A stretch of DNA of 64,000 nucleotides, taken from JBHYDC01 sp051861205 (GTDB taxonomy: Bacteria > Pseudomonadota > Alphaproteobacteria > Rhizobiales > Pleomorphomonadaceae). The DNA lies in NCBI GenBank assembly GCA_051861205.1, contig JBHYDC010000003.1, positions 159,070 to 223,069 of the forward strand, written 5' to 3'. Both the position numbers and the translations under genes were made by a program. The stretch's first letter is position 1. Every line of letters begins with the position of its first letter. Below the pieces are notes generated by a model. It did not search any database, was not told the origin of the DNA, and was given only the letters and a program-made list of their open reading frames with translations. This document shows, one piece after another, positions 49,221 to 59,886 of this stretch.

Positions 49221-52200
49221 ATGCCGATGAGACGCTTGGTCCTTGCACTCTCCGGACTTCTGGCGGTCGCGGCAGTGGCCGTGCTGGCGGTGCCGCTGCT
49301 TGTGCCCGCCGATTGGATCCGCGACCGGATCATCACCGTGGTCGAAAGCGCGACGGGTATCGAACTGACCCTCGAAGGCCCTGTGTCGCTCACCGTCGTC
49401 CCCTCGCTGGCCTTGGAGATGCACGATGTGGCGATCAATCAACCCGGTCAGCCGACGTTCTTGACGGTCGAGACTGTTCGGATCGGTCTGGACCTCGGCC
49501 CGCTGCTGAACGGCGCCGTCGTCATTTCGGGCTTCGACCTGATCGAACCCCGCCTCGATCTAGCGATCGACGAGACGGGACAAGCGAACTGGCAGAAGCC
49601 CGATGCGATGGGCGCGGCGCAGACGGCGCCGGGGGGAGGCCTGGGCTTCGGCATTTCCCATCTCACCGTTAGCGACGGGCGCTTGTCGTGGGCGGATGCG
49701 CGCACCGGGTCGCGGCAAGAGATCACGGCGGTATCCTTCGAGACCGGCTTCAAGGATCTCGCCGCACCGCTCCAGGCAACCGGCCGGTTCACCGCCGCCG
49801 GATTGGAGCAGAGCTTCGATGTGACGCTGCAGGAACTGGCGAAACTCCTCACCACCGGTCGTTCAAAGCTGGACCTAAGCCTTTCCGCGCCGGAGTTCCG
49901 CTTGAACGCGGATGGCGAGATATCGGCCGGCGACATCCCCTTCAGCGGCAAAGTCGATCTTTCGGCGACTGACCTACCCGCACTGCTTGCAAAGCTCGGG
50001 CAGGCGCCTCCTCCAATGAAATCCTTGACGGCGAAAGGTGATGTCTCGGTTTCAGGCGGCAGCATCGATGCCACCAATCTCGATCTCGTCATAGACGGCA
50101 TGACCGGTTCAGGTGCAATCAAGATTGCAACCGGCGGACGGGTTCCCCGCATCGACGCACAGTTGGACCTGGCGGCCGTGAACCTGGACGACGAGCCGAT
50201 GCTCTCCGAAAGCGAAACTGCGGGCCCGGATTTCGCACTTCTGTCGCGCTTCGACGCCAATCTGGATGTATCAATCCGCGAAATCCGGTCTCCAGCGCTT
50301 GGGCGTTCCGGGCCGATCCGCGACCTTCACGCGGTGATTACGGTTGAAAATGGGCGCGCGACGCTCGATCTCGATCGCATGTCGGCTGAGGTGGGCACGG
50401 TATCCGGCCGGTTGACGCTTGAACCGGCGGACGAGGCCTATCGCATCGACGGCCGGTTCGAGGCCAAGGGGCTGGATGCAGCAGGTGTTCTTGCGCTCGC
50501 CGAGGCCGATCCTGCCGCCAAAGGGCGGCTCTCCGCCCGCCTTGGCTTTTCAGCCAGCGGACGCTCGGTCGCCGAACTTCTCGCGACCCTTGATGCATCG
50601 GGCGCGATCCGGCTTGCTGACGGTACAATTGAGGGAGGGCCGCTGTCGTCGCAGAATGGTGATCCCAGCGCTCGGCGGCTGACATCTGTCAATATCGAGG
50701 CGGTCTTTCCCTCGCTCTCCGATCAGGTTCGCGTCACCGGAACGGCTTCGTTTGCGGATCGGGCGATGGACGTCGATGTGACGATGAACCTGCAACGGCT
50801 GATCGAAGGCGGCGGCGTTCCGGTTTTGGCAAAGCTCCAGTCTGATCGCTTGAACGTTTCATTCGAGGGCACGGTCATCGCAGCCGACCCGAGCGCAAAC
50901 GGGCGGATCGAGATCACGGCTCCCTCGCTGAACGAGGCCTTGAACGGTACGCTGAACCGAGGCAATCGCTCGGCGGACGGCCCTTTGCGGCTATCCGGAT
51001 CGCTGGAAGCCTCACCCCGCCGCGTCCGGTTCGAAGACGCCGACATCGTGATCGGCAGGAGCAAGCTAGGTGGAACCCTGACGCTGGCCATGACGGAGCG
51101 GCCGCGTGTGACCGCCCGCTTTTTTGGAGAAGCGGCGGATATCGGGCTTGTTCTTGCGGGCGTTGCTGGCGGCGACACCGGGACAACCGGGTGGAGCGAT
51201 GTTTCGCTAAACCTCGCCCCGCTTCGCGATTTCGACGCGGACATAGCGCTCGACGTCGATCAACTGCAAATCGCCGATTTGACCACAGGACCGGCTAAAG
51301 TATCGCTCACCCTGGCAGCCGGTGTCCTGAGCCTCGATCTGCCGGCAGTATCTCTGCATCGCGGCACGGCGGCAGGCAAGGCAACGCTGGACGCCTCTTC
51401 CGATCGCGCTGTAATTGCGATGGATGTGCGCCTTGCCGAAGTGGACGTATTGCCGGTGCTGAACGGCGTGATTGGGCTGGACCGGATCGGCGGTACGGGC
51501 GATCTGGCGATCGACGTGAGGAGCCAAGGGCAGTCGCCGCTGGCGATGGCACAGGGCCTTGCGGGGACGGCGTCTCTGTCGGTCCGTGACGGCGTGCTTC
51601 AAGGCATCGACCTCACGAATCTCATGGAGTCGGTGGCCCGATCGGTGACGACCGGGTTCGGGGAGAGCGGATCCACGGCGTTCGAACGTTTATCGGCCTC
51701 GTTCCGGATCCAGGCGGGGATCGCATCGAACGATGATCTGAGGCTGGACTCGGCCAGTATTCGGGCAACGGGGGCCGGGCGCATCGACATTCCCGGCAGA
51801 GCCTTCGACTATCGCATCATCCCCGTGCTGGCGCCAACGCCAGGTTCGGGCGGGGAGGCGGTGGCCTTTGAGGTGCCGGTGATTGTGAAAGGTCCCTGGA
51901 ACGCACCTCGGCTTTACCCGGATCTGGAAGGAATTCTCAGCAATCCCAAGGCCGCTTATGAAAAACTGCGGGCGCTTGGCGGTGCTTTTGGTCAATTCTC
52001 AGCCTCGGACGGCCTCGGTGCTGCTGTCCCTGCCCTCAGTGAGATGATTGCTCCGGCGCAGGGTGATGGATCAGACCCGCTGCAATCAATGGTACGAGGC
52101 ATGCTGACAGATCAGCTAAACCCTGCGCTTGGCGTGCCAGTGCCCCGCGCGCGGCCGGATGAACCGCTTGGCGGGGCCGAGCCGGTAGCGTCTGTCGACA

Positions 52201-52478
52201 ATCCCACAACCGCCCTTCCCGAGAATGCGGCAGCGCCAGATCAACAGGAATCGGCAGAGGTGCAGGAGGGACCGGCGGAAACCGCCCCTGCCGCGCTGGA
52301 TCAACTGGATCCGGGTGTACCTGTTGCCGAGCCGGTTTCGAGTAAGGAGGTCGCGCCTGAAACGGGGGTGCCCTGCACACCGGCCGAGAGCGAAGCTTGC
52401 CAGGGTCTTGCCGCGCCCCGGTCGATGGACGATCCGCTCGGGCAGTTGATCGAGGGCGTCACCGCACCGGCAGAGTGA
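49221..52478 (+). CDS. AsmA family protein
   Basis: A 1085-residue envelope protein. One N-terminal membrane helix (LVLALSGLLAVAAVAVLAVP) is followed by the AsmA start pattern (ADWIRDRIITVVESATGIEL and LEGPVSLTVVPSLALEMHDV). A long repetitive beta-rich region comes next, with a C-terminal AsmA_2-type block (LAGTASLSVRDGVLQGIDL and FERLSASFRIQAGIASNDDL). The last 150 residues are Pro/Ala/Glu-rich and probably disordered. The family bridges the periplasm and is linked to lipid transport to the outer membrane. ATG 49221 or 49230. Confidence 0.92.
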   Translation: MPMRRLVLALSGLLAVAAVAVLAVPLLVPADWIRDRIITVVESATGIELTLEGPVSLTVVPSLALEMHDVAINQPGQPTFLTVETVRIGLDLGPLLNGAVVISGFDLIEPRLDLAIDETGQANWQKPDAMGAAQTAPGGGLGFGISHLTVSDGRLSWADARTGSRQEITAVSFETGFKDLAAPLQATGRFTAAGLEQSFDVTLQELAKLLTTGRSKLDLSLSAPEFRLNADGEISAGDIPFSGKVDLSATDLPALLAKLGQAPPPMKSLTAKGDVSVSGGSIDATNLDLVIDGMTGSGAIKIATGGRVPRIDAQLDLAAVNLDDEPMLSESETAGPDFALLSRFDANLDVSIREIRSPALGRSGPIRDLHAVITVENGRATLDLDRMSAEVGTVSGRLTLEPADEAYRIDGRFEAKGLDAAGVLALAEADPAAKGRLSARLGFSASGRSVAELLATLDASGAIRLADGTIEGGPLSSQNGDPSARRLTSVNIEAVFPSLSDQVRVTGTASFADRAMDVDVTMNLQRLIEGGGVPVLAKLQSDRLNVSFEGTVIAADPSANGRIEITAPSLNEALNGTLNRGNRSADGPLRLSGSLEASPRRVRFEDADIVIGRSKLGGTLTLAMTERPRVTARFFGEAADIGLVLAGVAGGDTGTTGWSDVSLNLAPLRDFDADIALDVDQLQIADLTTGPAKVSLTLAAGVLSLDLPAVSLHRGTAAGKATLDASSDRAVIAMDVRLAEVDVLPVLNGVIGLDRIGGTGDLAIDVRSQGQSPLAMAQGLAGTASLSVRDGVLQGIDLTNLMESVARSVTTGFGESGSTAFERLSASFRIQAGIASNDDLRLDSASIRATGAGRIDIPGRAFDYRIIPVLAPTPGSGGEAVAFEVPVIVKGPWNAPRLYPDLEGILSNPKAAYEKLRALGGAFGQFSASDGLGAAVPALSEMIAPAQGDGSDPLQSMVRGMLTDQLNPALGVPVPRARPDEPLGGAEPVASVDNPTTALPENAAAPDQQESAEVQEGPAETAPAALDQLDPGVPVAEPVSSKEVAPETGVPCTPAESEACQGLAAPRSMDDPLGQLIEGVTAPAE

Positions 52479-52481
52479 AGG

Positions 52482-53279
52482 CTAATCCCGCTCGATTTGC
52501 TCGGCAACCAGACGAGCCACGGCTGCAGGCGTTTCCAAATGCGGCATATGCCCGATGCCGTCGAAGAGATGCACGGCAATCGAACCGGGCAAGCTTGAAG
52601 CCTGGGTAACGGGCAAGACGCGATCCTCGCGTCCCCATATCACTTTGACCGGCACCGCTAACGCCCCAAGACCTGCCACATCGACAGTTCGTTGCGCCTC
52701 CCCGTCCAAAATAGCCTCCGCGATCGCGATGAGCGCATCGGAGCGCGCGGGTTCAGCGCGGCCAGCAGCGACCTGCGCGGCCATCCGGGTGGGCAGGCGG
52801 GCAGAAAACCCGAAGAACTGTTCGAGAAGCGGCGCGATTTCGGGCTCCTGGGTTGCCTGCGCGAAGCGGCGGAGCAGCCGATGATTGATCGCTGGCCCGA
52901 ACCCGCCGGGAGCGAGAAGCGTGAGGCTTGCGATGCGCTCAGGATTGCGTAGGGCCATAAGACTGGCCACCGCACCGCCCATGGAGTGCCCCGCGAGATG
53001 AACGCGTTCCAACCCCAGCGCATCAAGACTGGCGCTCACCGCGCGGGCGGATACGGCGGCATTGCCGAGATCCGGCCAAGCGAAGGCACGTCCATGGCCG
53101 GGAAGGTCAAACGCGATAGACCAACGACGGCGCGCCAGCGCGAGTTGCACGCTTGTCCAGCCCATCGCATCCCCGCCGAAACCGTGGAGGAAGACCACAG
53201 GAGGTCGCGCATCGCGCTCGCCGCGTAGGGTGTAGGGCAAGGCGGGCGCCAGCGAGGCGCCCGGCAAATGCGGGTTCAT
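52482..53279 (-). CDS. Alpha/beta fold hydrolase
   Basis: A 265-residue hydrolase. It has an oxyanion strand PPVVFLHGFGGDAMGW, nucleophile elbow LAGHSMGGAVAS (Ser near residue 98), acid in VIWGREDRVLPV and His in GIGHMPHLETP. It resembles the lyase/esterase domain found fused to or beside acetoin dehydrogenase E2 proteins, but no such complex is nearby, so the substrate is unknown. Its start overlaps the end of the oxidoreductase gene by four bases, so the two are probably one operon. Confidence 0.9.
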   Translation of the reverse strand: MNPHLPGASLAPALPYTLRGERDARPPVVFLHGFGGDAMGWTSVQLALARRRWSIAFDLPGHGRAFAWPDLGNAAVSARAVSASLDALGLERVHLAGHSMGGAVASLMALRNPERIASLTLLAPGGFGPAINHRLLRRFAQATQEPEIAPLLEQFFGFSARLPTRMAAQVAAGRAEPARSDALIAIAEAILDGEAQRTVDVAGLGALAVPVKVIWGREDRVLPVTQASSLPGSIAVHLFDGIGHMPHLETPAAVARLVAEQIERD

Positions 53280-54253
53280 TCAGCGCTCGCTTTGGCAATC
53301 AGCGCGTCGGCAAGTCCGTCGCCGGAGGCCCATGCAGCTTCAACGCGCGGGGCGATCAGCCAGTCGCCGCACACACCGATCAGTCCGTCGGGCGACATGA
53401 GAAAGGTTTCGCCGACAGCCTTTTCCACCAAGGCATAGCGCCAGCGGTGCGCTGTGAGGAAGACGGGGGTGGGAAGCGGGCCGGTTGCTTTTTCGAGCAT
53501 ACCTAGCATTACGGGAATAACGGTTTCGGCCGGCTCCTCAAGATGGCGGCGCGACCAATCAGGGCTTGCCTGCGCCAGCCATATCTCCCCCGCGCGGCCC
53601 GGTTTGGACAGTGACCTAGCGATCCACTGGAGCGCATCCACACCGCGCCGCATGTCGAAACCCGGATCCACGGTTTGATCGAAACCCGCGATCAGCGCCC
53701 AGCAAGGCGCCATCACCACGGAACCGATCTTGTCGAAGGGAGCGCCGAATGCCCCTATCAGGGCTTCGGCCTGCGGCGCCGGGACGGCGACCACCACGCG
53801 CTCGAAGCCGCCGATATCGCCGGTGTCCTTGAAGCTCAGGACAAAGCGGCCGTCCACCGAGAGGATGGAGGTCACCTGGTGTTCCATCGCAACCTTGAAC
53901 CCATCGATCAGCGCATCGACCAATTGGCTCATGCCGGGTAGTCCGACGAGCCATTCGTCCTCGCTGTCCTTGCCGCGCGGCGTCCAGGCGCCAGCGGCCC
54001 CTTCCAGCTTGGCACGGGCAACCCAGGCCTTGAAGCCGGGCTCGCGTGCGGTGAAGTATTGCGCCCCATGATCGGCCGCGCCGCCGTCGATCCGCCGGGT
54101 CGCAAGCCGCCCGCCACAGCCCCGGCTCTTCTCAAAAACGGTGACCATCGCCCCGGCTTTGGCAAGCTTGCGGGCAGCGGTAAGCCCGGCCATGCCGGCT
54201 CCAATCACGGCGACGGATTTGCCGTCGAGCGGCAGGACATCGGGGTCGGCCAT
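53276..54253 (-). CDS. Renalase-like FAD-dependent oxidoreductase
   Basis: A 325-residue flavoprotein. The dinucleotide-binding motif VAVIGAGMAGLTAARKLAKA is at residues 14-33, followed by VFEKSRGCGGRLATRRIDGG and DHGAQYFTAREPGF, which is the pattern of the renalase-like group. The C-terminal FAD site is GLIGVCGDWLIAPRVEAAWA. In bacteria, renalases oxidise beta-NAD(P)H isomers. The ATG at 54253 has AAAGG upstream; the frame continues upstream without homology. It overlaps the hydrolase gene by four bases. Confidence 0.9.
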   Translation of the reverse strand: MADPDVLPLDGKSVAVIGAGMAGLTAARKLAKAGAMVTVFEKSRGCGGRLATRRIDGGAADHGAQYFTAREPGFKAWVARAKLEGAAGAWTPRGKDSEDEWLVGLPGMSQLVDALIDGFKVAMEHQVTSILSVDGRFVLSFKDTGDIGGFERVVVAVPAPQAEALIGAFGAPFDKIGSVVMAPCWALIAGFDQTVDPGFDMRRGVDALQWIARSLSKPGRAGEIWLAQASPDWSRRHLEEPAETVIPVMLGMLEKATGPLPTPVFLTAHRWRYALVEKAVGETFLMSPDGLIGVCGDWLIAPRVEAAWASGDGLADALIAKASAE

Positions 54254-54636
54254 CGATGGGCCTTTCATCTGCGTGTCAAGGGATGGAAAGAACGGGCGAT
54301 CCCAGGTGAAAGCTGACACATGATCTATCGGTTCGGGCGGTGTTAGGCATGATTGTCGCGAGTGGACGCAAACGAGGGCACACATAAACGCCCTGTCCAG
54401 GCTAAGCTGGCATCATAGGGTTCCGCGCGGCGAAAACCAGTCACGAACATATTCGGCTTGGAACCGCATCCGCTCCAGAACGTCGTGAGGATAGGTTGTG
54501 TTCGACGCAAACGCGGCGCGCTCTATTTCATGGTTTGAAGCCGGTTCTTTACGTGCCCGCGCGTTCGCCGGGCAAGAACGTCGAATTTGAACACATCGCG
54601 CGGCTGTGCTTCGGATCCAAGAATGGGAATGGCTGA
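54254..54636. other. Intergenic stretch before tspO
   Basis: About 380 bases between two divergent genes. A minus-strand frame of 78 codons (54649-54413) is present, but it overlaps tspO and has no ribosome binding site or recognised homology, so I do not call it. No strong repeats are visible. Confidence 0.4.
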
Positions 54637-55149
54637 ATGGATATGACACTCGCCCGGGTAAAGCCGAGATCGATCGGCGCGCTCCTCCTCAGCGCCGCAC
54701 TTTGCTTTACAGCCGCGGCGATTGGCGGCGCGGTCACGGCGCCACGGATCGACAACTGGTATGCCGATATCGAAAAGCCTTGGTTCACGCCCCCGAATGC
54801 CGTGTTCGGCCCCGTCTGGACCGTGCTGTTCTCGATGATGGTGGTGGTACTTTGGCAAATCCTTCGCACCCCCGCTCTCGATCAGCGCGGCCGCGACCAG
54901 CGGCGTTGGGCGCTTATCGCCTTCATGGTTCAACTGTTGTTGAACGTCATGTGGTCGGTCGTCTTTTTCGGATTGCGCTCGCCCGTTGCTGCGGCATTCG
55001 AGGTTGTTCTTTTCTTGGGAGCGATCGTTTGGACGATCATGGCCGCTCGCCCTGTAATCGGCGCCTGGACATGGCTGCTCGTCCCCTATCTCGCGTGGGT
55101 CTCCTATGCGGCGGCCTTGACGGTGGCGATCGCTTGGTTGAACGCCTGA
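54637..55149 (+). CDS. tspO: TspO/MBR family tryptophan-rich sensory protein
   Basis: A 170-residue membrane protein with five helices. Typical parts are NWYADIEKPWFTPPNAVFGP (the WY...L/I-x-KP-x-x-PP signature), VWTVLFSMMVVVLW, LNVMWSVVFFGLRSP and the last helix with WVSYAAALTVAIAWLN. The family binds porphyrins and other lipids and in Rhodobacter adjusts photosynthesis gene expression to oxygen. Its ATG lies inside an earlier open frame (54606), which is a shadow. Confidence 0.93.
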   Translation: MDMTLARVKPRSIGALLLSAALCFTAAAIGGAVTAPRIDNWYADIEKPWFTPPNAVFGPVWTVLFSMMVVVLWQILRTPALDQRGRDQRRWALIAFMVQLLLNVMWSVVFFGLRSPVAAAFEVVLFLGAIVWTIMAARPVIGAWTWLLVPYLAWVSYAAALTVAIAWLNA

Positions 55150-55152
55150 ACC

Positions 55153-56091
55153 TCAGCGCTTGATGTTCAAGGCGTCGAGGCTGGCGGCGATCGCGGCATC
55201 GAGCGGTGTCGACGCGATGGGCCCGCAAAGGGTTGCAAAGCTTGGGTCTTCGAGGCGATGTGGGCGGTCCCAGAGGTATTTCATCTCCACCACATCACGC
55301 ATCGCTGGCGAAACAATCGCCATCAGGCGCATCGCCCACCACGGTAATGCCTTCACCTTGACGGGGTGCGAAGCGGCGCGCGCGACGGCTTCGACGAATT
55401 CGCCGATGGTGACTCCGTGCCCGGCAAAATGAAATGTGGAGGTCGACTCAAGCCGATCACGCTGTTCGGCAAGAGCGCAGAAAGCATTGGCCAAATCCGG
55501 CAAATAGGCAAAGGCATGCGCGAGAGGAAGCGGGCCGGGCGCGACGACAGTGCCCTTCGCCAGATCCTTGGCGATGACAAGATCCAGCCAAGAACCCGGC
55601 AGCGATCCACCGAAAAAGTCGCCCGCCCGCAGGATCGCCAGCTTGAAGGCGCCGCTGGCCGCTGCGGCTTGCAAACGATTCTCGATTTCGACTCGGATAC
55701 GGCCTTTCCCGGTCGTTGGTGCGAAGGGCGTGCCGGGGGTCAGGCACAGCGGCATTCCGGCGCCGAAATTGTAAACGTTGCCCGGAAAGAGCAAAAGGCC
55801 GCCGCTCGCCGTTGCCGCTGCGATCGCGCCCGATGTAAACGAGCCCGCCAATGCCGCCCATTGCGTGTAGACCGGATTCAGGGCGTTCATGATGACATCG
55901 ACGCCTTCTCCGGCGCGTGCCAGCGCCTGAACGTCACCGGCATCCGCCTCGACAGGCACCACGCCTTGAGGCAACCGCGCAGCTCCGCCTGGGCGTACGA
56001 GGCCCTTCACCAGGTATCCCGCGTCCCGAAAGGCTTCCGCTGACGCTTTTCCAAGCCGCCCCGTTGCCCCAAGCACCAGCACTATAGCCAT
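55153..56091 (-). CDS. NmrA/SDR-like NAD(P)-binding protein
   Basis: A 312-residue Rossmann protein. It starts MAIVLVLGATGRLGKASAEAFRDAG (seen in parts) with the GxxGxxG site, followed by GLVRPGG in the place that discriminates cofactor. It lacks a clear Tyr-x-x-x-Lys pair, so it is an atypical or extended SDR of the NmrA kind. The substrate is unknown. It is divergent from a LysR gene, which is the likely regulator. ATG 56091 chosen as the start of homology; the frame extends to 56133. Confidence 0.87.
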   Translation of the reverse strand: MAIVLVLGATGRLGKASAEAFRDAGYLVKGLVRPGGAARLPQGVVPVEADAGDVQALARAGEGVDVIMNALNPVYTQWAALAGSFTSGAIAAATASGGLLLFPGNVYNFGAGMPLCLTPGTPFAPTTGKGRIRVEIENRLQAAAASGAFKLAILRAGDFFGGSLPGSWLDLVIAKDLAKGTVVAPGPLPLAHAFAYLPDLANAFCALAEQRDRLESTSTFHFAGHGVTIGEFVEAVARAASHPVKVKALPWWAMRLMAIVSPAMRDVVEMKYLWDRPHRLEDPSFATLCGPIASTPLDAAIAASLDALNIKR

Positions 56092-56182
56092 AGTCTTTGT
56101 CGCTTTCCGGTCTTTAACTGAAATACGCCCCACTATGAACGAATGACAATCGACCGCGAACCCACGGAATGCGATGATGTGT

Positions 56183-56198
56183 CATACGGAAATGTATG
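56183..56198. promoter_or_regulatory. Putative LysR-type binding site
   Basis: CATAC-N6-GTATG, an inverted repeat just before the LysR start at 56208 and in the divergent promoter region. It fits the loose T-N11-A rule of LysR sites. Support is modest. Confidence 0.4.
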
Positions 56199-56207
56199 GG
56201 ACTGATC

Positions 56208-57089
56208 ATGGACTGGACACTGGTACGATCGTTTCTAACGACGGCAGAGACCGGAAGTCTGTCGGCCGCCGCCCGCAGGCTGGGACTCACACAGCCGACC
56301 CTTGGCCGCCATATCCAGGAACTGGAGCAGAGTCTCGGCGTCGTTCTCTTCATCCGGTCGCAGCGCGGCCTTGAACCGACATCGTCGGGCGAAGAGCTGA
56401 TCGAAACCGCACGGGCCATGCGCGAAGCGGCAGAGGCCTTCGAGCGTCAGGCGACAGGGAGGGCGGAAGCCGTTGCCGGGTCCGTTCGGATCACCGCCAG
56501 CGAAATGGTCGCGACGTTTTTACTGCCGGACATTCTCCTGCCGATCCGGCTGGCGCATCCGGAGATCCAATTCGAAATCGAGGCGACGAACGCCATCGGA
56601 AATCTCACGCGGCGGGATGCCGACATCGCAATTCGCATGGTGCGACCGACGCAGCCGGACCTCATCGCACGGCGTGTGAATACGATGGCGGTCGGTCTTT
56701 TCGGCGCGACCAGTTATCTTGACCGCCGTGGGCGCCCGCGCAGCGCGGCGGATCTAGCGAGTCATGATCTGATCGGGCTCGACCGGAATGACACAATCAT
56801 CCGCGGCTTTGCGGTCGGCGGGCTGCCGGTGGAGCGCTCGCGATTTGTGCTGAGATCGGACGATCAGATCGTGGGTTGGAGCATGATGCAAGCCGGGCTT
56901 GGCCTCGCCTTTGGGCCGTCCTATCTGAGAAGCCTGAGCCCCGGTATCGAGCAGCTTGAGCTATCCCTGCGGGTTCCTGCTTTGGAAATGTGGCTCGCCT
57001 CCCACCGCGAGGTGACGACGAGCCGACGGATGCGGCTCGTGGTCGATGGACTGGCGGAAGGCCTGTCCGCCCTGCCGCTGAGCGGGTGA
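56208..57089 (+). CDS. LysR family transcriptional regulator
   Basis: A 293-residue regulator. The helix-turn-helix is at residues 1-60 (MDWTLVRSFLTTAETGSLSA, then AARRLGLTQPTLGRHIQELE), followed by a periplasmic-binding-like effector domain. GSVRITASEMVATFLLPDIL begins this domain. It is divergent from the NmrA-like gene with 116 bases between and probably controls that gene and itself. ATG 56208 was chosen over 56196 because it begins the conserved helix and leaves the palindrome upstream. Confidence 0.92.
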   Translation: MDWTLVRSFLTTAETGSLSAAARRLGLTQPTLGRHIQELEQSLGVVLFIRSQRGLEPTSSGEELIETARAMREAAEAFERQATGRAEAVAGSVRITASEMVATFLLPDILLPIRLAHPEIQFEIEATNAIGNLTRRDADIAIRMVRPTQPDLIARRVNTMAVGLFGATSYLDRRGRPRSAADLASHDLIGLDRNDTIIRGFAVGGLPVERSRFVLRSDDQIVGWSMMQAGLGLAFGPSYLRSLSPGIEQLELSLRVPALEMWLASHREVTTSRRMRLVVDGLAEGLSALPLSG

Positions 57090-57098
57090 TGGTGCCTT

Positions 57099-57887
57099 TC
57101 ACCGGTTGATCGGCCGGAAACCGACGACGATCCGGCGGCGGCCCACAAGGCGGCTCAAGGCCGCGCGGAGCGCTTCAAGCGGGGCAGCACGCCGTAACGC
57201 TTTGACCGAGCGCTTGATGGCTTTTTTAAAATGACGGCGCGGCCGAAGACCCTCCATGGCCTCCGCCCCCCGAAGTGTGCTCTCGCCAATAGCCGACGGA
57301 TCGATAATCATGTCCTGCGCGCAAAGCGCCGGGACGACCTGCCAAACGGTAAGGCCTGGAACGGGGCGCCGGCGGGGGTCGAACAGCAGGTGGTCGATCG
57401 GATAATCCGCAAGCGCCTGACGTTCGCCGAGCAGGCGGCGCGCGGCCGATCGACCGATGATGTATCCGGCGCTGCCCGAATGCTTCCCTAGCAGCCGGAC
57501 GAGACGCGTATCGCCGGTTAGCTCAATGCCAGATGCCGAAAGGATCGTGGTCCGGCCATAGGTCTCGATCTTGACGATATCCGCACCGGGTGGAATCCAG
57601 TCGCTACGGGTCAGGAGGTCCGCAGCAGCCGGAGCGAGAAGCACGTCGTCTTCAAAGACGGCGGCAAAGTCGTCACCGGTTTCAAGAAAGCGGCGGAAGA
57701 CAATTTCGTGGCTGAGATTGCAGGAGAGGGCCAGAACAGGCAGTGCGCCGGTTCGGTCGGAGGGTCCGAGGGCCCGGCCATCAACCGCCTCGATTCGCTC
57801 GAAGCTGAGCCCGAGCGCGGCGAAGCGGGCCTCCATGCGCCGGAGACGGTCAGTGCTGCGGGTTAGATTGATGAGATAAAGTTTCAT
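57099..57887 (-). CDS. Glycosyltransferase family 25 (LPS type)
   Basis: A 262-residue GT25 protein. It begins MKLYLINLTRSTDRLRRMEA, with RIEAVDGRAL, then LSCNLSHEIVFRRFLETG and AAVFEDDVLLAPAA carrying the EDD metal-binding motif. HSGSAGYIIGRSAARRL and YPIDHLLFDP complete the domain. The basic C-terminal tail (RRHFKKAIKRSVKALRR) may touch the membrane. The family adds sugars, often galactose, to lipopolysaccharide core. It lies just downstream of atpC on the same strand but is functionally separate. Confidence 0.9.
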   Translation of the reverse strand: MKLYLINLTRSTDRLRRMEARFAALGLSFERIEAVDGRALGPSDRTGALPVLALSCNLSHEIVFRRFLETGDDFAAVFEDDVLLAPAAADLLTRSDWIPPGADIVKIETYGRTTILSASGIELTGDTRLVRLLGKHSGSAGYIIGRSAARRLLGERQALADYPIDHLLFDPRRRPVPGLTVWQVVPALCAQDMIIDPSAIGESTLRGAEAMEGLRPRRHFKKAIKRSVKALRRAAPLEALRAALSRLVGRRRIVVGFRPINR

Positions 57888-57938
57888 GACGGCCGATGAT
57901 GACAATCATGGCCGTTCCAACCAAGCAAAACCTTGGGA

Positions 57939-58340
57939 TCAGGCCGCGCGAACAGCAGCCGCCGTGGTGCGAAGCTGGTCGAGCTTGCGCTCGGCTGCCT
58001 GCCTTGCCTCCGGCGTTTTCGCGTCCGCTACGTCTTCTTCGGCGTCGCGAATTGCAGATTCGATTTCGTCCGGCTTCAGTTCCGACACGGGAACGGCGCG
58101 TTCGGCCAGAACGGTCAGGCCCGATGCATTCACGTCGGCAAAGCCGCCGAGCACGAAGATCCGGTTGGTCGCTCCGGCGCTGCGGACGGTAATCAGTCCG
58201 GGGCGCAGGGTGGACAACACCGGGGAATGGCCAGCGAGTACGCCGAAGTCGCCGTCGGCACCGGGCAGATCGACCTGATCCACGTCGGTCGAAAGGACCA
58301 GACGCTCGGGACTCACCAGTTCGAACTTGAACGTTGCCAT
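57939..58340 (-). CDS. atpC: ATP synthase epsilon subunit
   Basis: A 133-residue F1 subunit. The beta-sandwich starts FKFELVSPERLVLSTDVDQV and has PGADGDFGVLAGHSPVLSTL; the C-terminal helices (ESAIRDAEEDVADAKTPEAR) are shortened compared with E. coli, as is common in alphaproteobacteria. It couples and inhibits the rotary motor. It is the last gene of the atpHAGDC run on this strand, 93 bases after atpD. Confidence 0.95.
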   Translation of the reverse strand: MATFKFELVSPERLVLSTDVDQVDLPGADGDFGVLAGHSPVLSTLRPGLITVRSAGATNRIFVLGGFADVNASGLTVLAERAVPVSELKPDEIESAIRDAEEDVADAKTPEARQAAERKLDQLRTTAAAVRAA

Positions 58341-58433
58341 CTCGCAAGCTCCAACGCGGCGCCAATCGGCCGCTGGTCTTAAACGCTGTAGAACGGCGGC
58401 CTTTCGTGGGCCGCCGCCTCATTCAATTCGAAA

Positions 58434-59858
<1,425 letters not shown>

Positions 59859-59886
59859 CGTTCTGGTCCTTGAACAAGCGGTTCGG

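Noticed and set aside
54413..54649. 78-codon minus-strand frame overlapping the start of tspO
   Set aside because: No ribosome binding site or known family, and it overlaps a well-supported gene.
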